Assembly: GCF_004011805.1 (NCBI RefSeq)
Contig: NZ_RCHJ01000004.1
Coordinates: 558,001 to 622,000 of the forward strand
DNA: 64,000 nt
Direction: 5' to 3'
Source: Piscinibacter defluvii
GTDB lineage: Bacteria > Pseudomonadota > Gammaproteobacteria > Burkholderiales > Burkholderiaceae_C
The stretch's first letter is position 1, and every line of letters begins with the position of its first letter. The translations under genes and the position numbers were made by a program. Positions 9,922 through 18,638 of this stretch are shown here, one piece after another. Below the pieces are notes generated by a model. That model saw nothing but the letters and a program-made list of their open reading frames with translations, had not been told where the DNA came from and did no database searches.

Positions 9922-10695
9922 TCAGCGCATCGCGTCGATGCGCCGCACCATCTCGGACGCGAACTCGACGAAGGCCTGAGCCCCGCGCGACGCCGGATCG
10001 AACACCACCCCAGGCAGGCCGTAGCTCGGCGCCTCGGCAAGGCGGACGTTGCGCGGGATCACCGTGTCGAACACCTTGTCGCCGAAGTGCGACTTGAGCT
10101 GCTCGCTGACCTGCTGCTGCAGCGTGATGCGCGGGTCGAACATCACGCGCAGCAGGCCGATGATCTGCAGGTCCGGGTTCAGGTTGGCATGCACCTGCTT
10201 GATGGTGTTGACCAGGTCCGACAGGCCCTCGAGCGCGAAGTACTCGCACTGCATCGGCACCACCACGCCATGCGCCGCGCACAGGCCGTTGAGGGTGAGC
10301 AGGCTGAGCGACGGCGGGCAGTCGATCAGCACGAAGTCGTACTCGGTGTCGACGGCCGCCAGGGCGCCTTTCATGCGCTTGTCGCGCCGCTCGAGTTCGA
10401 CCAGCTCCACCTCGGCGCCGGCCAGCTCGCGGTTGGCGCCGAGCACGTCGTAGCCGGTCTTCTCGTTGCGCTGCCGCGCCTCGGCCACCGAGGCCGACTC
10501 GAGCAGCACGTCGTAGACGGACAGCGCCAGCGCCCGCTTGTCCACGCCCGAGCCCATCGTGGCGTTGCCCTGCGGATCCAGGTCGACCACCAGCACCCGC
10601 TGGCCGATCCGGGCCAGGCCGGCGGCGAGATTCACCGTCGTCGTCGTCTTGCCGACGCCGCCTTTCTGATTGGCGATGCAGAAGATTCGAGCCAT
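9922..10695 (-). CDS. parA: Chromosome-partitioning ATPase ParA (Soj)
   Basis: 257-residue Walker-type ATPase that binds DNA non-specifically and drives ParB-parS complexes apart. Deviant Walker A KGGVGKTTTTVNLAAGLA near the N-terminus, Walker A' VLVVDLDPQGNATMGSG, Walker B DFVLIDCPPSLSLLTLN. No N-terminal HTH, as expected for the chromosomal form. It follows rsmG by 64 bp on the minus strand and is followed by the GNAT gene. The classical gidA-gidB-parA order is kept, but parB lies 2.4 kb further downstream. Confidence 0.96.
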   Translation of the reverse strand: MARIFCIANQKGGVGKTTTTVNLAAGLARIGQRVLVVDLDPQGNATMGSGVDKRALALSVYDVLLESASVAEARQRNEKTGYDVLGANRELAGAEVELVELERRDKRMKGALAAVDTEYDFVLIDCPPSLSLLTLNGLCAAHGVVVPMQCEYFALEGLSDLVNTIKQVHANLNPDLQIIGLLRVMFDPRITLQQQVSEQLKSHFGDKVFDTVIPRNVRLAEAPSYGLPGVVFDPASRGAQAFVEFASEMVRRIDAMR

Positions 10696-10759
10696 GGGCA
10701 GGGGTTCTCGGGGGCGCCCGGGCCCGTGGCGAATGCCCCGGTGATCGGGTCGGGATCAG

Positions 10760-11437
10760 TCAGGAATGTACCAGCGCGCCCGGCGTGGGCCGGAGCCAGA
10801 CCAGGCAGCGCTCCGCATCCAGGCCGGGAACCTGCAAGGGTTCCACGTGAAACACCGCGACGCCGGCGGGCAGCCCGGCCATCTCGTCGTCCGGGCGCTT
10901 GCCCTTCATCGCCATCCAGACACCTCCGGGCGCCAGCAAGTGCTCGGTCAGATGAACAAAATCGGACAGGCTGGCGAAGGCGCGTGACACGACCAGGTCC
11001 ACCGGCGGAACCCGCAGCGATTCGACCCGGGCGTGTTCGGCGTGCAGGTTCGGCAGCCGCAGCTCGGCCGCCACCTGGCGAACGAACGCCACCTTCTTGC
11101 CGACGGTGTCGACGCAGGTGACCTGCAGGTCCGGCAGCATCACCGCCAGCACGACCCCCGGCAGTCCACCGCCGCTGCCCACGTCGATCACCCGCCGGCC
11201 GGCGGTCTCGCCGAGCTGGCGGCGCAAGGGGCCGACCACGGCCAGGCAGTCTGCCAGGTGCTGGCTCAGCATCTGGGCCGGGTCGCGCACGGCGGTCAGG
11301 TTGTAGGTGGCGTTCCAGCGCCGGAGCAGAGCGAGGTAGTCTTGCAGACGGTCGATCTGCTCCGGCCCGGCCGCCAGCCCGAGCGCGGCCACGATGGCCT
11401 CGAGCGCGGCGCGCGCGGCCGGGTCAGGCTGCGACAT
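10760..11437 (-). CDS. rsmG: 16S rRNA (guanine527-N7)-methyltransferase RsmG
   Basis: 225-residue SAM-dependent methyltransferase (GidB) that modifies G527 of 16S rRNA; loss gives low-level streptomycin resistance in other bacteria. SAM motif [17 protein letters not shown], then [18 protein letters not shown] and [12 protein letters not shown]. Its start overlaps the end of mnmG by 14 bp, so the two are coupled. A parS-like sequence lies inside the gene near its 3' end (10839-10854). Confidence 0.95.
   Translation of the reverse strand: MSQPDPAARAALEAIVAALGLAAGPEQIDRLQDYLALLRRWNATYNLTAVRDPAQMLSQHLADCLAVVGPLRRQLGETAGRRVIDVGSGGGLPGVVLAVMLPDLQVTCVDTVGKKVAFVRQVAAELRLPNLHAEHARVESLRVPPVDLVVSRAFASLSDFVHLTEHLLAPGGVWMAMKGKRPDDEMAGLPAGVAVFHVEPLQVPGLDAERCLVWLRPTPGALVHS
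10839..10854. other. parS-like partition site (inside rsmG)
   Basis: GGTTCCACGTGAAACA matches 14 of 16 positions of the ParB target TGTTTCACGTGAAACA; the CACGTG core and the right arm are intact. It lies within rsmG, 140-160 bp from the parA start, the position typical of bacterial parS clusters. The two mismatches, both in the left arm, suggest weaker binding than the 11769 site. Confidence 0.7.
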
Positions 11438-13406
11438 CGCCGGATGGCAGCTCGTTCGCGGCGAAGCCCTTGAAGCGCCCCTTGCGCAGATGCACCAGCA
11501 GCAGCGAGATCGCCGCGGGCGTGATGCCCGAGATTCGCGAGGCCTGGCCCAGCGTCTCCGGCCGGTGCCGGCTCAGCTTCTGCCGCACTTCGAACGACAG
11601 CGCGGTCACCTGGCCGTAATCCAGGTCGTCCGGCAGGCGCAGACCCTCGTAGGCCGCAGCGCGCTGCACCTCGTCGTTCTGCTTGTCGATGTAGCCGGCG
11701 TACTTGATGCCGATCTGCACCTGCTCGATCACCGCGTCGGCGAGGCGTTCGCCCAGCTCGGCGCGCAGGGTTTCACGTGAAACAGCCGATCCCGGATGGG
11801 CGATGGCATCGGCCTGGGCCACGGCATCGAAGTCGACGTCCGGGCGGCGCAGGAGGTCGGCCAGCCGGTACTCGTGCTCGATCGCCTTGCCGAGCAGGCG
11901 TGCGGCATCGGCCTCCGGCAGCAGGGTTGGGTTGACCCAGGTCGAGCGCAGCCGCTGTGCCTCCCATTCGATCGCGTCGCGCTTGCGGCAGAACTGCGCC
12001 CACCGCGCGTCATCCACGAGCCCCATGCGGCGCCCGGCCTCGGTCAGGCGCAGGTCGGCGTTGTCCTCGCGCAGCTGGAGCCGGAACTCGGCCCGGCTGG
12101 TGAACATGCGGTAGGGCTCGGTCACGCCCTTGGTGATCAGGTCGTCGACCAGCACGCCGAGGTAGGCCTGGTCGCGGCGCGGCAGCCAGGCCGGCTCGCC
12201 GCGCACCTGCAGCGCCGCGTTGATGCCGGCGAACAGCCCCTGAGCCGCCGCCTCCTCGTAACCCGTGGTGCCGTTGATCTGCCCGGCGAAGAACAGCCCA
12301 CCGATCGCGCGCGTCTCGAAGCTCGGCTTCAGCGCGCGCGGGTCGAAGTAGTCGTACTCGATCGCGTAGCCCGGCCGCAGGATGTGCGCCTGCTCCAACC
12401 CGACCATCGAGCGCACCGCAGCGATCTGGATGTCGAAGGGCAAAGAGGTCGAAATGCCGTTCGGGTAGAACTCGTGCGTCGTCAGCCCCTCGGGCTCGAG
12501 GAAGATCTGGTGCGCGTCCTTGTCGGCGAACCGGTTCACCTTGTCCTCGATGCTCGGGCAGTAGCGCGGCCCGACACCGCCGATGATCCCGGTGAACATC
12601 GGGCTGCGGTCGAAGCCGGAGCGGATGATCTCGTGCGTGCGCGCATTGGTGTGGGTGATCCAGCACGGCCGCTGCGCCGGGTGCATGGTGACGTCGCCCA
12701 TGAAGCTGAACACCGGCATCGGCGCGTTCGAGCCCGGCATGCCGTCGCCGGGTTGCTCGGCGAGCCTGGAGAAGTCGATGCTGCGGCCGTCGATGCGCGG
12801 CGGCGTGCCGGTCTTCAGCCGGCCCTGCGGCAGCTTCAACTCCTTCAGCCGGGCCGACAGCGCCACCGATGGCGGGTCGCCAGCGCGGCCGCCGGCGTGG
12901 TTCTGCAGCCCGACGTGGATGCGTCCGTCCAGGAAGGTACCGGCCGTCAGCACCACCGCCCGCGCCTTGAAGCGAACACCAACTTGCGTCACCGCGCCGG
13001 CAATGCGGTCGCCCTCGAGGATCAGGTCGTCGCAGGCGCCCTGGAACAGCCACAGGTTCGGCTGGTTCTCGATCCGGCGCCGGATCGCCGCCTTGTAGAG
13101 CACCCGGTCGGCCTGGGCCCGCGTGGCACGCACCGCCGGCCCCTTGGAGCCGTTCAGGATGCGGAACTGGATGCCGGCCTCGTCGGTGGCCAGCGCCATC
13201 GCACCGCCCAGCGCGTCGACCTCCTTCACGAGGTGGCCCTTGCCGATGCCGCCGATCGACGGGTTGCAGCTCATCTGGCCGAGGGTCTCGATGTTGTGCG
13301 TCAGCAGCAGCGTGGCCGCGCCCATGCGCGCGGCCGCCAGCGCCGCCTCGGTGCCGGCATGACCGCCGCCGACGACGATCACGTCGAACTCTTTCGGGAA
13401 CAACAT
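11424..13406 (-). CDS. mnmG: tRNA uridine-5-carboxymethylaminomethyl modification enzyme MnmG
   Basis: 660-residue FAD enzyme (GidA) that with MnmE installs the cmnm5 group on U34 of several tRNAs. N-terminal FAD fingerprint [22 protein letters not shown], then [35 protein letters not shown]-like segment [35 protein letters not shown], and the C-terminal [38 protein letters not shown]. Heads the leftward mnmG-rsmG-parA run with its own sigma70 promoter at 13436-13464. It contains a near-perfect parS site. Confidence 0.96.
   Translation of the reverse strand: MLFPKEFDVIVVGGGHAGTEAALAAARMGAATLLLTHNIETLGQMSCNPSIGGIGKGHLVKEVDALGGAMALATDEAGIQFRILNGSKGPAVRATRAQADRVLYKAAIRRRIENQPNLWLFQGACDDLILEGDRIAGAVTQVGVRFKARAVVLTAGTFLDGRIHVGLQNHAGGRAGDPPSVALSARLKELKLPQGRLKTGTPPRIDGRSIDFSRLAEQPGDGMPGSNAPMPVFSFMGDVTMHPAQRPCWITHTNARTHEIIRSGFDRSPMFTGIIGGVGPRYCPSIEDKVNRFADKDAHQIFLEPEGLTTHEFYPNGISTSLPFDIQIAAVRSMVGLEQAHILRPGYAIEYDYFDPRALKPSFETRAIGGLFFAGQINGTTGYEEAAAQGLFAGINAALQVRGEPAWLPRRDQAYLGVLVDDLITKGVTEPYRMFTSRAEFRLQLREDNADLRLTEAGRRMGLVDDARWAQFCRKRDAIEWEAQRLRSTWVNPTLLPEADAARLLGKAIEHEYRLADLLRRPDVDFDAVAQADAIAHPGSAVSRETLRAELGERLADAVIEQVQIGIKYAGYIDKQNDEVQRAAAYEGLRLPDDLDYGQVTALSFEVRQKLSRHRPETLGQASRISGITPAAISLLLVHLRKGRFKGFAANELPSGDVAA
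11769..11784. other. parS partition site (inside mnmG)
   Basis: GGTTTCACGTGAAACA matches 15 of 16 bases of the consensus TGTTTCACGTGAAACA, and its inner 14 bp are a perfect palindrome. With the site at 10839 it makes a two-site parS cluster 0.9 kb apart beside parA, implying that this window is near the chromosomal origin. Confidence 0.88.
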
Positions 13407-13435
13407 CGGGTTGCCTATTTTTTGAGCAGTCCGAC

Positions 13436-13464
13436 ATTGTAGAGAGCCGCCTTCCGCGCGTCAG
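13436..13464 (-). promoter_or_regulatory. Sigma70-type promoter of mnmG
   Basis: On the minus strand, CTGACG (-35) and TACAAT (-10) are separated by exactly 17 bp. The -10 lies about 30 nt ahead of the mnmG ATG at 13406. The leader between them includes an A6 run and a weak AGG ribosome site. Confidence 0.6.
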
Positions 13465-13507
13465 CCGCAGGGTGGCCATGGCCGGCATCGGCTATCGTCG
13501 CGCCACC

Positions 13508-13768
13508 ATGGACTGCCGCCCCGCCTGCGCCGCCTGCTGCATCGCCCCGTCGATCAGCAGTCCGATCCCCGGCATGCCGGACGGCAAGCCGGCCGGGGTG
13601 CGCTGCGTGCAGCTCGACGCGCAGGACCGCTGCCGCCTGTTCGGCGACCCGCAGCGCCCAGCCGTGTGCGGCTCGCTGCAGCCCTCTGCCGCGATGTGCG
13701 GCGACGCGCGCCCCCATGCGCTGGCCTGGCTGGCACGCCTCGAAACCCTGACCCGGCCCGCGGCATGA
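13508..13768 (+). CDS. YkgJ family cysteine cluster protein
   Basis: 86-residue member of the YkgJ/UPF0153 cysteine-cluster family, thought to bind zinc or iron; function unproven. The sequence opens [19 protein letters not shown] with cysteines at 3, 7, 10 and 11, continues [18 protein letters not shown], and ends with two more cysteines in RCRLFGD...VCGSL. An in-frame ATG lies 36 bp upstream, but MDCRP is the family start. The stop overlaps the next gene start by 4 bp (ATGA). Divergent from mnmG across about 100 bp. Confidence 0.88.
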   Translation: MDCRPACAACCIAPSISSPIPGMPDGKPAGVRCVQLDAQDRCRLFGDPQRPAVCGSLQPSAAMCGDARPHALAWLARLETLTRPAA

Positions 13769-14454
13769 GCACCGTTCCGAGCGACGCCGACGTGCAGGCG
13801 CTGACCCGGCTCTACCCGGTGCTCGACGACCTGCCGGCTGCCGAGCGCGACCGCGCGCTGCGCGAGCAGGCCGCCTGGGTCGAGGCCCCGCCGGGCACGC
13901 CACTGTTCCGCGAGCAGGAGCCCTGCCGCGGCTTTCCGCTCGTGCTGCGTGGCGAGGTGCGGGTGGCGCGCGGTTCGTCGCAGGGGCGCTCGCTCGAGCT
14001 GTACCGCGTCGCGCCGGGCGAGCTGTGCGTGGTGTCCACCTCCTGCCTGTTCGGCCACCAGGGACTGTCCGCGCACGGCGACACGGTCGGGCCGACGCGC
14101 CTGGTGGTGCTGCCGCCGCCGCTGTTCGACGCCTGGTGCGCCCACGAGCCGTTCCGCCGCTTCGTGTTCGGCGTGTTCGCCGACCGGCTCGCCGACCTGA
14201 TGGCGCTGGCCGAGGCGGTGGCCTTCCAGCGCCTCGACCAGCGCCTGGCCGCCGCGCTGCTCGGCCACGGCGAGGTGCTGCAGACCACCCACCAGGCGCT
14301 GGCCGACGAACTCGGCACCGTGCGCGAGATCGTCACCCGGCTGTTGCGCCGCTTCGAACGCGCCGGCTGGCTGGTGCTCGGGCGCGAGCGCATCGAGCTG
14401 CGCGACGCGGCCGCGCTGCGCCGCCTGGCGGCCGGCGATACCGCCGGCGTGTGA
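13765..14454 (+). CDS. Crp/Fnr family transcriptional regulator
   Basis: 229-residue regulator. Residues about 20-125 form the cyclic-nucleotide-type effector domain ([26 protein letters not shown]), without the phosphate-binding arginine cassette of true CRP, so the ligand is uncertain; four cysteines (C54, C88, C94, C125) are present. The C-terminal winged helix [25 protein letters not shown] has R187-E188-x3-R192, the same contacts CRP uses for TGTGA half sites. A perfect TGTGA-N6-TCACA palindrome overlaps its own stop codon, upstream of the DUF2892 gene, its likely target. Start overlaps the YkgJ-like gene. Confidence 0.9.
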   Translation: MSTVPSDADVQALTRLYPVLDDLPAAERDRALREQAAWVEAPPGTPLFREQEPCRGFPLVLRGEVRVARGSSQGRSLELYRVAPGELCVVSTSCLFGHQGLSAHGDTVGPTRLVVLPPPLFDAWCAHEPFRRFVFGVFADRLADLMALAEAVAFQRLDQRLAAALLGHGEVLQTTHQALADELGTVREIVTRLLRRFERAGWLVLGRERIELRDAAALRRLAAGDTAGV

Positions 14455-14465
14455 CCGCGGTCACA
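14450..14465. promoter_or_regulatory. CRP-type operator upstream of the DUF2892 gene
   Basis: TGTGACCGCGGTCACA is a perfect 16 bp palindrome with both half sites equal to the CRP consensus (TGTGA-N6-TCACA). It overlaps the stop of the Crp/Fnr gene and lies 81 bp before the next ATG. The recognition helix of the adjacent regulator carries the matching R-E-x3-R residues, so it is probably its binding site. Confidence 0.7.
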
Positions 14466-14546
14466 GACCGGGCGGCGGCCTGCCGCGAGACTGCGCACAC
14501 ACGGCCACACCGGCCGGAACCCAGCAGCCAAGTCAGGAGCCAAGCC

Positions 14547-14744
14547 ATGAAGACCAACGAAGGAACCGTCGACCGCGCCGTCCGCATCATCGCCGGCGCA
14601 GCACTCGTCGCGCTCGCCGCCACCGGCACCGTGGGTGTGTGGGGCTGGATCGGCCTGGTGCCGATCGCCACCGGCCTGATGGGCTGGTGCCCGGCCTACA
14701 CGCTGCTGGGCATCAACACCTGCGGCCTCAAGAACGCCAAGTGA
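14547..14744 (+). CDS. DUF2892 (YgaP-type) inner-membrane protein
   Basis: 65-residue DUF2892 protein with two hydrophobic segments (AVRIIAGAALVALAATG and WIGLVPIATGLMGWCPAYTLLG) and the signature GWCPAYTLLGINTC containing two cysteines. The domain is the membrane part of the YgaP rhodanese; here it stands alone. AGGAG ribosome site 7 nt upstream. It follows the Crp/Fnr gene by 92 bp, which include the CRP-like palindrome, and ends 1 bp before the convergent ABC permease gene. A redox or sulfur-related role is inferred from the family only. Confidence 0.88.
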   Translation: MKTNEGTVDRAVRIIAGAALVALAATGTVGVWGWIGLVPIATGLMGWCPAYTLLGINTCGLKNAK

Positions 14745-14745
14745 T

Positions 14746-15915
14746 TCAGCGCACCGCCGCCTGGCGCAGCCGGGCGGCGACGTAGGCGAGCGCCAGCGCG
14801 GCCAGCACGGCACATACGGCCGGTGGTATCAACCACTGCGCCGTGTCGAAGGCCTCGCCGCGCAGCACGCGCGTCATCAGCGTGTTCTGCGCCAGCGCCG
14901 GCACCCACAGCTGCCAGGCGGCCTGTTCGCCGAGGTTGAACACCCCGGCCAGCGGCAGCAGCGAGGCCACCAGCACCACCAGCCCGGCGCTGGCCTGCGC
15001 CTCCTTGACGCTGCGGCAGCGGATCGCCACCGCCATCAGCAGCGCCGAGATCGCCGCGGCGAAGGGCGCCAGCACGGCGACGAAGGCGAGCGCCTCGCGC
15101 ACGCCGAACTGGAACAGCGCGGCCAGCGTGTCGCTGCGCAGCAGCCACTGCGCCGGCACGAAGCTGAAGCACGACAGCAGCGCGATCGCCAGCGCCACCG
15201 CCACCACCGCCAGCCACTTGCCCAGCACGATGGCCAGCGGCGGCGCGGGGCTGGCCAGCAGCGGCTCGAGCGAGCCGCGCTCGCGCTCGCCGGCGGTGCT
15301 GTCCAGCGCCGCGTGCAGCGCGCCATACAGCACCGCCATCAGCACGAAGAAGGGCAGCATGCCGGTGATCTGCGTGCCGCGGGCGCGCGGGTCGGCCAGG
15401 TCGCGCTCGTGGATGCGCACCGGCTCCGTCAACGCGGGGGCCACGCCGCGCAGCGCCAGGCTCAGCGTGGCGTGCTCGCGCGCAAAGCCGGCCAGCAGGC
15501 GCTGCAGCCGGGCGCTGCCGGCCTCGCTGCGCTTGTTGGCACTGTCGCTGACGATCGTGAGTGCCGGCGCCTCGCCGCGCCGCAAGGCCTGCTCGAAGCC
15601 GGCCGGGATCACCAGCACCGGGTCGCCCAGCGCGGCGCGGCGCAGCTGCGCCTCGTAGTCGGCCGGCGCCTCGCGCACGCTGAAGCCCTGGCGCTGCAGG
15701 TAGTTCACCAGCGTCGGCCCCTGCGCCAGGCCGGCGGCCACCAGTTCGCGCCGCTCGGCACGCTGCTCCAGGCTGCCCACCAGCGCCGACAGCGCCACCA
15801 GCACCAGCGGCCCCATCAGCACGCTGGACAGCAGCACCACGAGCAGCGTACGGCGGTCGCGCAGCGCGTCGATCACCTCCTTCACCGCGACGGTGCGCAG
15901 CACGACAAGGCTCAT
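14746..15915 (-). CDS. ABC-2 type transporter permease (NatB-like)
   Basis: 389-residue membrane permease. One TM near the N-terminus (TLLVVLLSSVLMGPLVLVALSALVG), a large periplasmic domain of about 130 residues, then a cluster of five to six TM helices from FFVLMAVLYGALHAALD onward. The ABC-2 signature GERERGSLEPLLASPAPPLAIVLGKWLA is clear. It pairs with the ATP-binding gene 85 bp upstream; the family includes the Na+ exporter NatAB. The 85 bp gap contains a copy of an interspersed repeat. Confidence 0.9.
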   Translation of the reverse strand: MSLVVLRTVAVKEVIDALRDRRTLLVVLLSSVLMGPLVLVALSALVGSLEQRAERRELVAAGLAQGPTLVNYLQRQGFSVREAPADYEAQLRRAALGDPVLVIPAGFEQALRRGEAPALTIVSDSANKRSEAGSARLQRLLAGFAREHATLSLALRGVAPALTEPVRIHERDLADPRARGTQITGMLPFFVLMAVLYGALHAALDSTAGERERGSLEPLLASPAPPLAIVLGKWLAVVAVALAIALLSCFSFVPAQWLLRSDTLAALFQFGVREALAFVAVLAPFAAAISALLMAVAIRCRSVKEAQASAGLVVLVASLLPLAGVFNLGEQAAWQLWVPALAQNTLMTRVLRGEAFDTAQWLIPPAVCAVLAALALAYVAARLRQAAVR

Positions 15916-15949
15916 GACAGCCCCTCGTCCGACGGATACGTCGGCCGAT

Positions 15950-15998
15950 CCCCCGAGGGGATGCCGGCCCGCCTGGGAGCGGCCCGGCGCTCGGCCGG
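15950..15998 (-). repeat. Interspersed GC-rich repeat, copy B
   Basis: The stretch CCCCCGAGGGG, then GC.GGCC..CCT.GG..CGGCCCGGCG and GGCC, is shared in the same order with the reverse complement of 18639-18684 (copy A). It fills the gap between the two ABC transporter genes. Next to it, CCGAC/GTCGG and CCCCTCG/CGAGGGG arms allow a branched hairpin. It resembles dispersed intergenic repeats of Comamonadaceae-type genomes, judged from memory of such genomes, not from a search. Confidence 0.55.
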
Positions 15999-16000
15999 CC

Positions 16001-16765
16001 TCATCTCTCCTCCCGCGCCGCGCCGAACGCCAGGTCGACGAACGCGTCCTCGAACAGCGTGCGCCCGGTACGCTCGAGCAGCGACGGCACGCTGCCCTCG
16101 GCCACGCTGCGGCCCTGCGCCACCACCACGACGTGGTCGCACAGGCGCTCGACCTCCTGCATCACATGGGTCGAGAACACGATGCACTTGGCGCCGCCGG
16201 CCGGCGAGGCGAGGTGGCGCAGCACCTCGCGCAGCGCGCGCGTGGCGGGCACGTCCAGGCCGTTGGTCGGCTCGTCGAGCACGATGTTCGGCGGGTCGTG
16301 CACCAGCGCGCGCGCCAGCGCGGTCTTGACCCGCTCGCCCTGGCTGAAGCCCTCGGTGCGGCGCTCCAGCAGCGGCTTCATGTCCAGCGCCTCGGCCAGT
16401 TGCTCGATGCGCGCCTGCACCGCGTCGCGCGGCAGGCCGTGCAGGGCGGCGTGGTAGGCGATGTTCTCGCGCGCGCTCAGGCGCGGGTACAGGCCGCGTG
16501 CATCCGCCAGCAGGCCGAGCCGGGCCAGCGCCGCGCGCGGGCGGGTGCGCACGTCGATGCCGTCCACCTCGAGCCGGCCGGCGTCCGGCTCGATCAGGCC
16601 GGCCAGCATGCGCAAGGTCGTGGTCTTGCCGGCGCCGTTCGGACCGAGCAGCCCGCAGATGCGGCCATCGTGCGCCAGCAGGTCGAGCTGCCGCACCGCC
16701 TGCACCGGCGCGCCGCCGCGCCGCGGCGCGGGAAAGCACTTGGCCAGGCCCTCGATGCGGATCAC
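16001..16765 (-). CDS. ABC transporter ATP-binding protein (NatA-like)
   Basis: 254-residue ATPase. Walker A GLLGPNGAGKTTTLRM, signature FSQGERVKTALARALVHDP (SQGE variant of LSGGQ, common in NatA-type exporters), Walker B NIVLDEPTNGLDVPATRAL and H-loop CIVFSTHVMQE. Works with the downstream NatB-like permease. Start is GTG at 16765, overlapping the stop of the upstream hydrolase as GTGA; no ATG fits, and the protein begins (V/M)IRIEGLAKCF. Confidence 0.92.
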   Translation of the reverse strand: MIRIEGLAKCFPAPRRGGAPVQAVRQLDLLAHDGRICGLLGPNGAGKTTTLRMLAGLIEPDAGRLEVDGIDVRTRPRAALARLGLLADARGLYPRLSARENIAYHAALHGLPRDAVQARIEQLAEALDMKPLLERRTEGFSQGERVKTALARALVHDPPNIVLDEPTNGLDVPATRALREVLRHLASPAGGAKCIVFSTHVMQEVERLCDHVVVVAQGRSVAEGSVPSLLERTGRTLFEDAFVDLAFGAAREER

Positions 16766-18213
16766 CGCAGCCCCTCCGGCACGAAGGCCGGCGGCCGGGG
16801 GATCGCGGCCAGGCAGGCCGCATCGAGCGCCAGCGCGGCCGCGTCCTCGGTGCTGTCGATGAAGCGGGTCAGCAGGTCCGGCGCGCAGCCGATGCCCAGC
16901 ACGCCGTGGCCGGCATGGCCCACCACCAGTGATCGCGCCTGCGGCCCGAGCGCCGCGGCCACGCGCCGTGCGTGGCGCGGCGGCGTGGCCGGGTCGAGCC
17001 CGCCGGAGAGCATCAGCACCGGGCTCGCGGCCGTCGGCAGGCGGTAGAAGGCCTCGGGCACGGCAGCGCGCGGCCAGTCGGCGCAGGCGCGTTCGTACAG
17101 CGGCAGCAGGCCGCGGCCGAAGTCGCGTGCCGGCGGTTCGGCGCCCGCGGCGCGCGGCGGCAGGTCCTCCGCGCACACCACCGAGAAATGCATGCCGCCA
17201 TAGACCTGCGTGGCGCCGCGCGGTGCCAGCACCCCGGCCAGGGCCGCCAGCGGCTCGAAGCGCCCGCCCGCCGCCGCACCGATCGCCGCCGGCAGCCCGG
17301 CCGCGAGCGCCGGCGCGTACAGCGGCCCACGCACCGCGCCGAGCAGCGCCTCGCGGGTGAGCGTCACGCGTCCCGGCCGGCCGCTGCGCGGGTCGGCCAG
17401 GCTCAGTTCGCGCGGCAATGCCGCCAGAAGGCGCTGCCAGTCGCCGCGCAGGTCGGGCCAGGCGGTGCGGCAGGGCAGCTCGGCCGCACAGGCGTCCAGC
17501 AGCGCGTCGAGCGCGGCCTGGGCGTCGGCCGAGGCGCTGGCCGGCAGGCCCATGTCCGGTGGCGCCACGCCATCCAGCACGCTGCGCCGCACCGCCTGCG
17601 GGAACTGGCGCTGGTAGTCGAGCGCGACACGCGTGCCGTAGGAGATGCCCACCAGGTTGATGCGCTCGGCGCCGAGCGCGCGGCGCACCGCGTCCAGGTC
17701 CTGGCTGGCGAGCACGGTGGTGAAGAACGCCAGGCCACCGTCGCGCCCGTGGGGCAGGGCCTGCAGCCGGGTGCGGCAGCCGGCGAGCCGGCGCAACGTG
17801 GCCTCGACGTCGGCCTGCTCGGACAGCGGCATGTCGTCGGCGTCGTCGCAGGCCAGCGGCGCCGAGTGCCCGGTGCCGCGCTGGTCGACGAACACGATGT
17901 CGCGCCGCTGGTTCAGCCGCGCGAACAGCCCCATCAGTGCCGGTGCGACGCCGATCGCGCTCTGGCCCGGGCCACCGGCCAGCAGGAACACGGGGTCGCC
18001 GAGCTTGCGCCGCGCCAGCGCCGGCACGACGGCGTAATGCACCTCGATGCGCGGGCCGTCCGGCCGGGCCGGGTCGAGCGCGCGCGGCAGGCTGCCGCAC
18101 AGCGCCTCGTGCGCCAGGCCGGGCAGGCGGCAGGGCGCGGCCGGCCCCGCGTGCGCCTGCTGCGCCGACAGCGCGGCCAGCCCGATCAGCCACGCGGCGG
18201 CCCGGCGCCTCAT
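16762..18213 (-). CDS. Secreted alpha/beta hydrolase (S33-type, TAP-like C-terminus)
   Basis: 483-residue exported hydrolase. Signal peptide at residues 1-22 (MRRRAAAWLIGLAALSAQQAHA). Oxyanion region FLLAGGPGQSAIG, then DQRGTGHS, nucleophile elbow LVGISYGTR, and C-terminal VLMLSGGLDPATPP (Asp) and VVGHAGHGVLG (His), the TAP-like arrangement of proline iminopeptidase and tripeptidyl aminopeptidase relatives. Substrate unknown. Its ATG overlaps the glutaredoxin-like stop (ATGA), and its stop overlaps the ABC ATPase GTG, so the four genes 18581-14746 look like one operon. Confidence 0.88.
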   Translation of the reverse strand: MRRRAAAWLIGLAALSAQQAHAGPAAPCRLPGLAHEALCGSLPRALDPARPDGPRIEVHYAVVPALARRKLGDPVFLLAGGPGQSAIGVAPALMGLFARLNQRRDIVFVDQRGTGHSAPLACDDADDMPLSEQADVEATLRRLAGCRTRLQALPHGRDGGLAFFTTVLASQDLDAVRRALGAERINLVGISYGTRVALDYQRQFPQAVRRSVLDGVAPPDMGLPASASADAQAALDALLDACAAELPCRTAWPDLRGDWQRLLAALPRELSLADPRSGRPGRVTLTREALLGAVRGPLYAPALAAGLPAAIGAAAGGRFEPLAALAGVLAPRGATQVYGGMHFSVVCAEDLPPRAAGAEPPARDFGRGLLPLYERACADWPRAAVPEAFYRLPTAASPVLMLSGGLDPATPPRHARRVAAALGPQARSLVVGHAGHGVLGIGCAPDLLTRFIDSTEDAAALALDAACLAAIPRPPAFVPEGLR

Positions 18214-18581
18214 GGCTCCTGCAGGAAGCGGTTGAACTCGCCGCTGTCGATCAGGCGCTGCAGGTCGCTCGCCCCGCCGATCAGCACGCCGCGCGCGAAC
18301 ACCATCGGGAAGGTCGGCCAGCCGGTCCACATCTTCAGCGCATTGCGGCGCCGCCACTGGCTCAGGTAGCTGCCGTACTCGAGGTACTGGAAGGCGTGGC
18401 CGGCGGCCTGCAGCGCCTGCCGGGCGCGCCGGCAATGCGGGTTGCCGGCCATGCCGACGACCAGGATGCGGTTCGAGGCCGCGGCCGCCTGCACGTTGTG
18501 CACGACATCGGCATGCAGGTTCGCGACCTTGTCGCGGATCGCCGGGTGCAGCCGGCTTTCCTCCAGGATGCTGCGGGGCAT
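18210..18581 (-). CDS. Glutaredoxin-like protein lacking the first CxxC cysteine
   Basis: 123-residue glutaredoxin-fold protein. Motifs ILVVGMAGNPHCRRARQAL, the cis-Pro TGWPTFPMVFARGVLIGGASDL and the C-terminal helix match GrxD-type proteins. The active site reads N47-P-H-C50 where a dithiol glutaredoxin has C-P-Y-C and monothiol forms CGFS, so the nucleophilic first cysteine is absent and only the second position keeps one. Redox activity is therefore doubtful. Start MPRSILEESRLHP at 18581; a hairpin lies immediately upstream. ATGA overlap with the hydrolase. Confidence 0.82.
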   Translation of the reverse strand: MPRSILEESRLHPAIRDKVANLHADVVHNVQAAAASNRILVVGMAGNPHCRRARQALQAAGHAFQYLEYGSYLSQWRRRNALKMWTGWPTFPMVFARGVLIGGASDLQRLIDSGEFNRFLQEP

Positions 18582-18586
18582 GGGTC

Positions 18587-18610
18587 CCTCGGGGCTCGAA
18601 AGCCCCGAGG
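18587..18610 (-). promoter_or_regulatory. Hairpin covering the glutaredoxin-like ribosome site
   Basis: CCTCGGGGCT and AGCCCCGAGG form a perfect 10 bp stem around a 4 nt loop that reads TTCG on the coding strand, a very stable tetraloop. The 3' arm holds the GAGG ribosome site, and the ATG follows 5 nt later. The structure could mask initiation or act as a boundary hairpin. Confidence 0.55.
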
Positions 18611-18638
18611 TTAGCCCAGGCGCACGAAAGCCTTCAGG

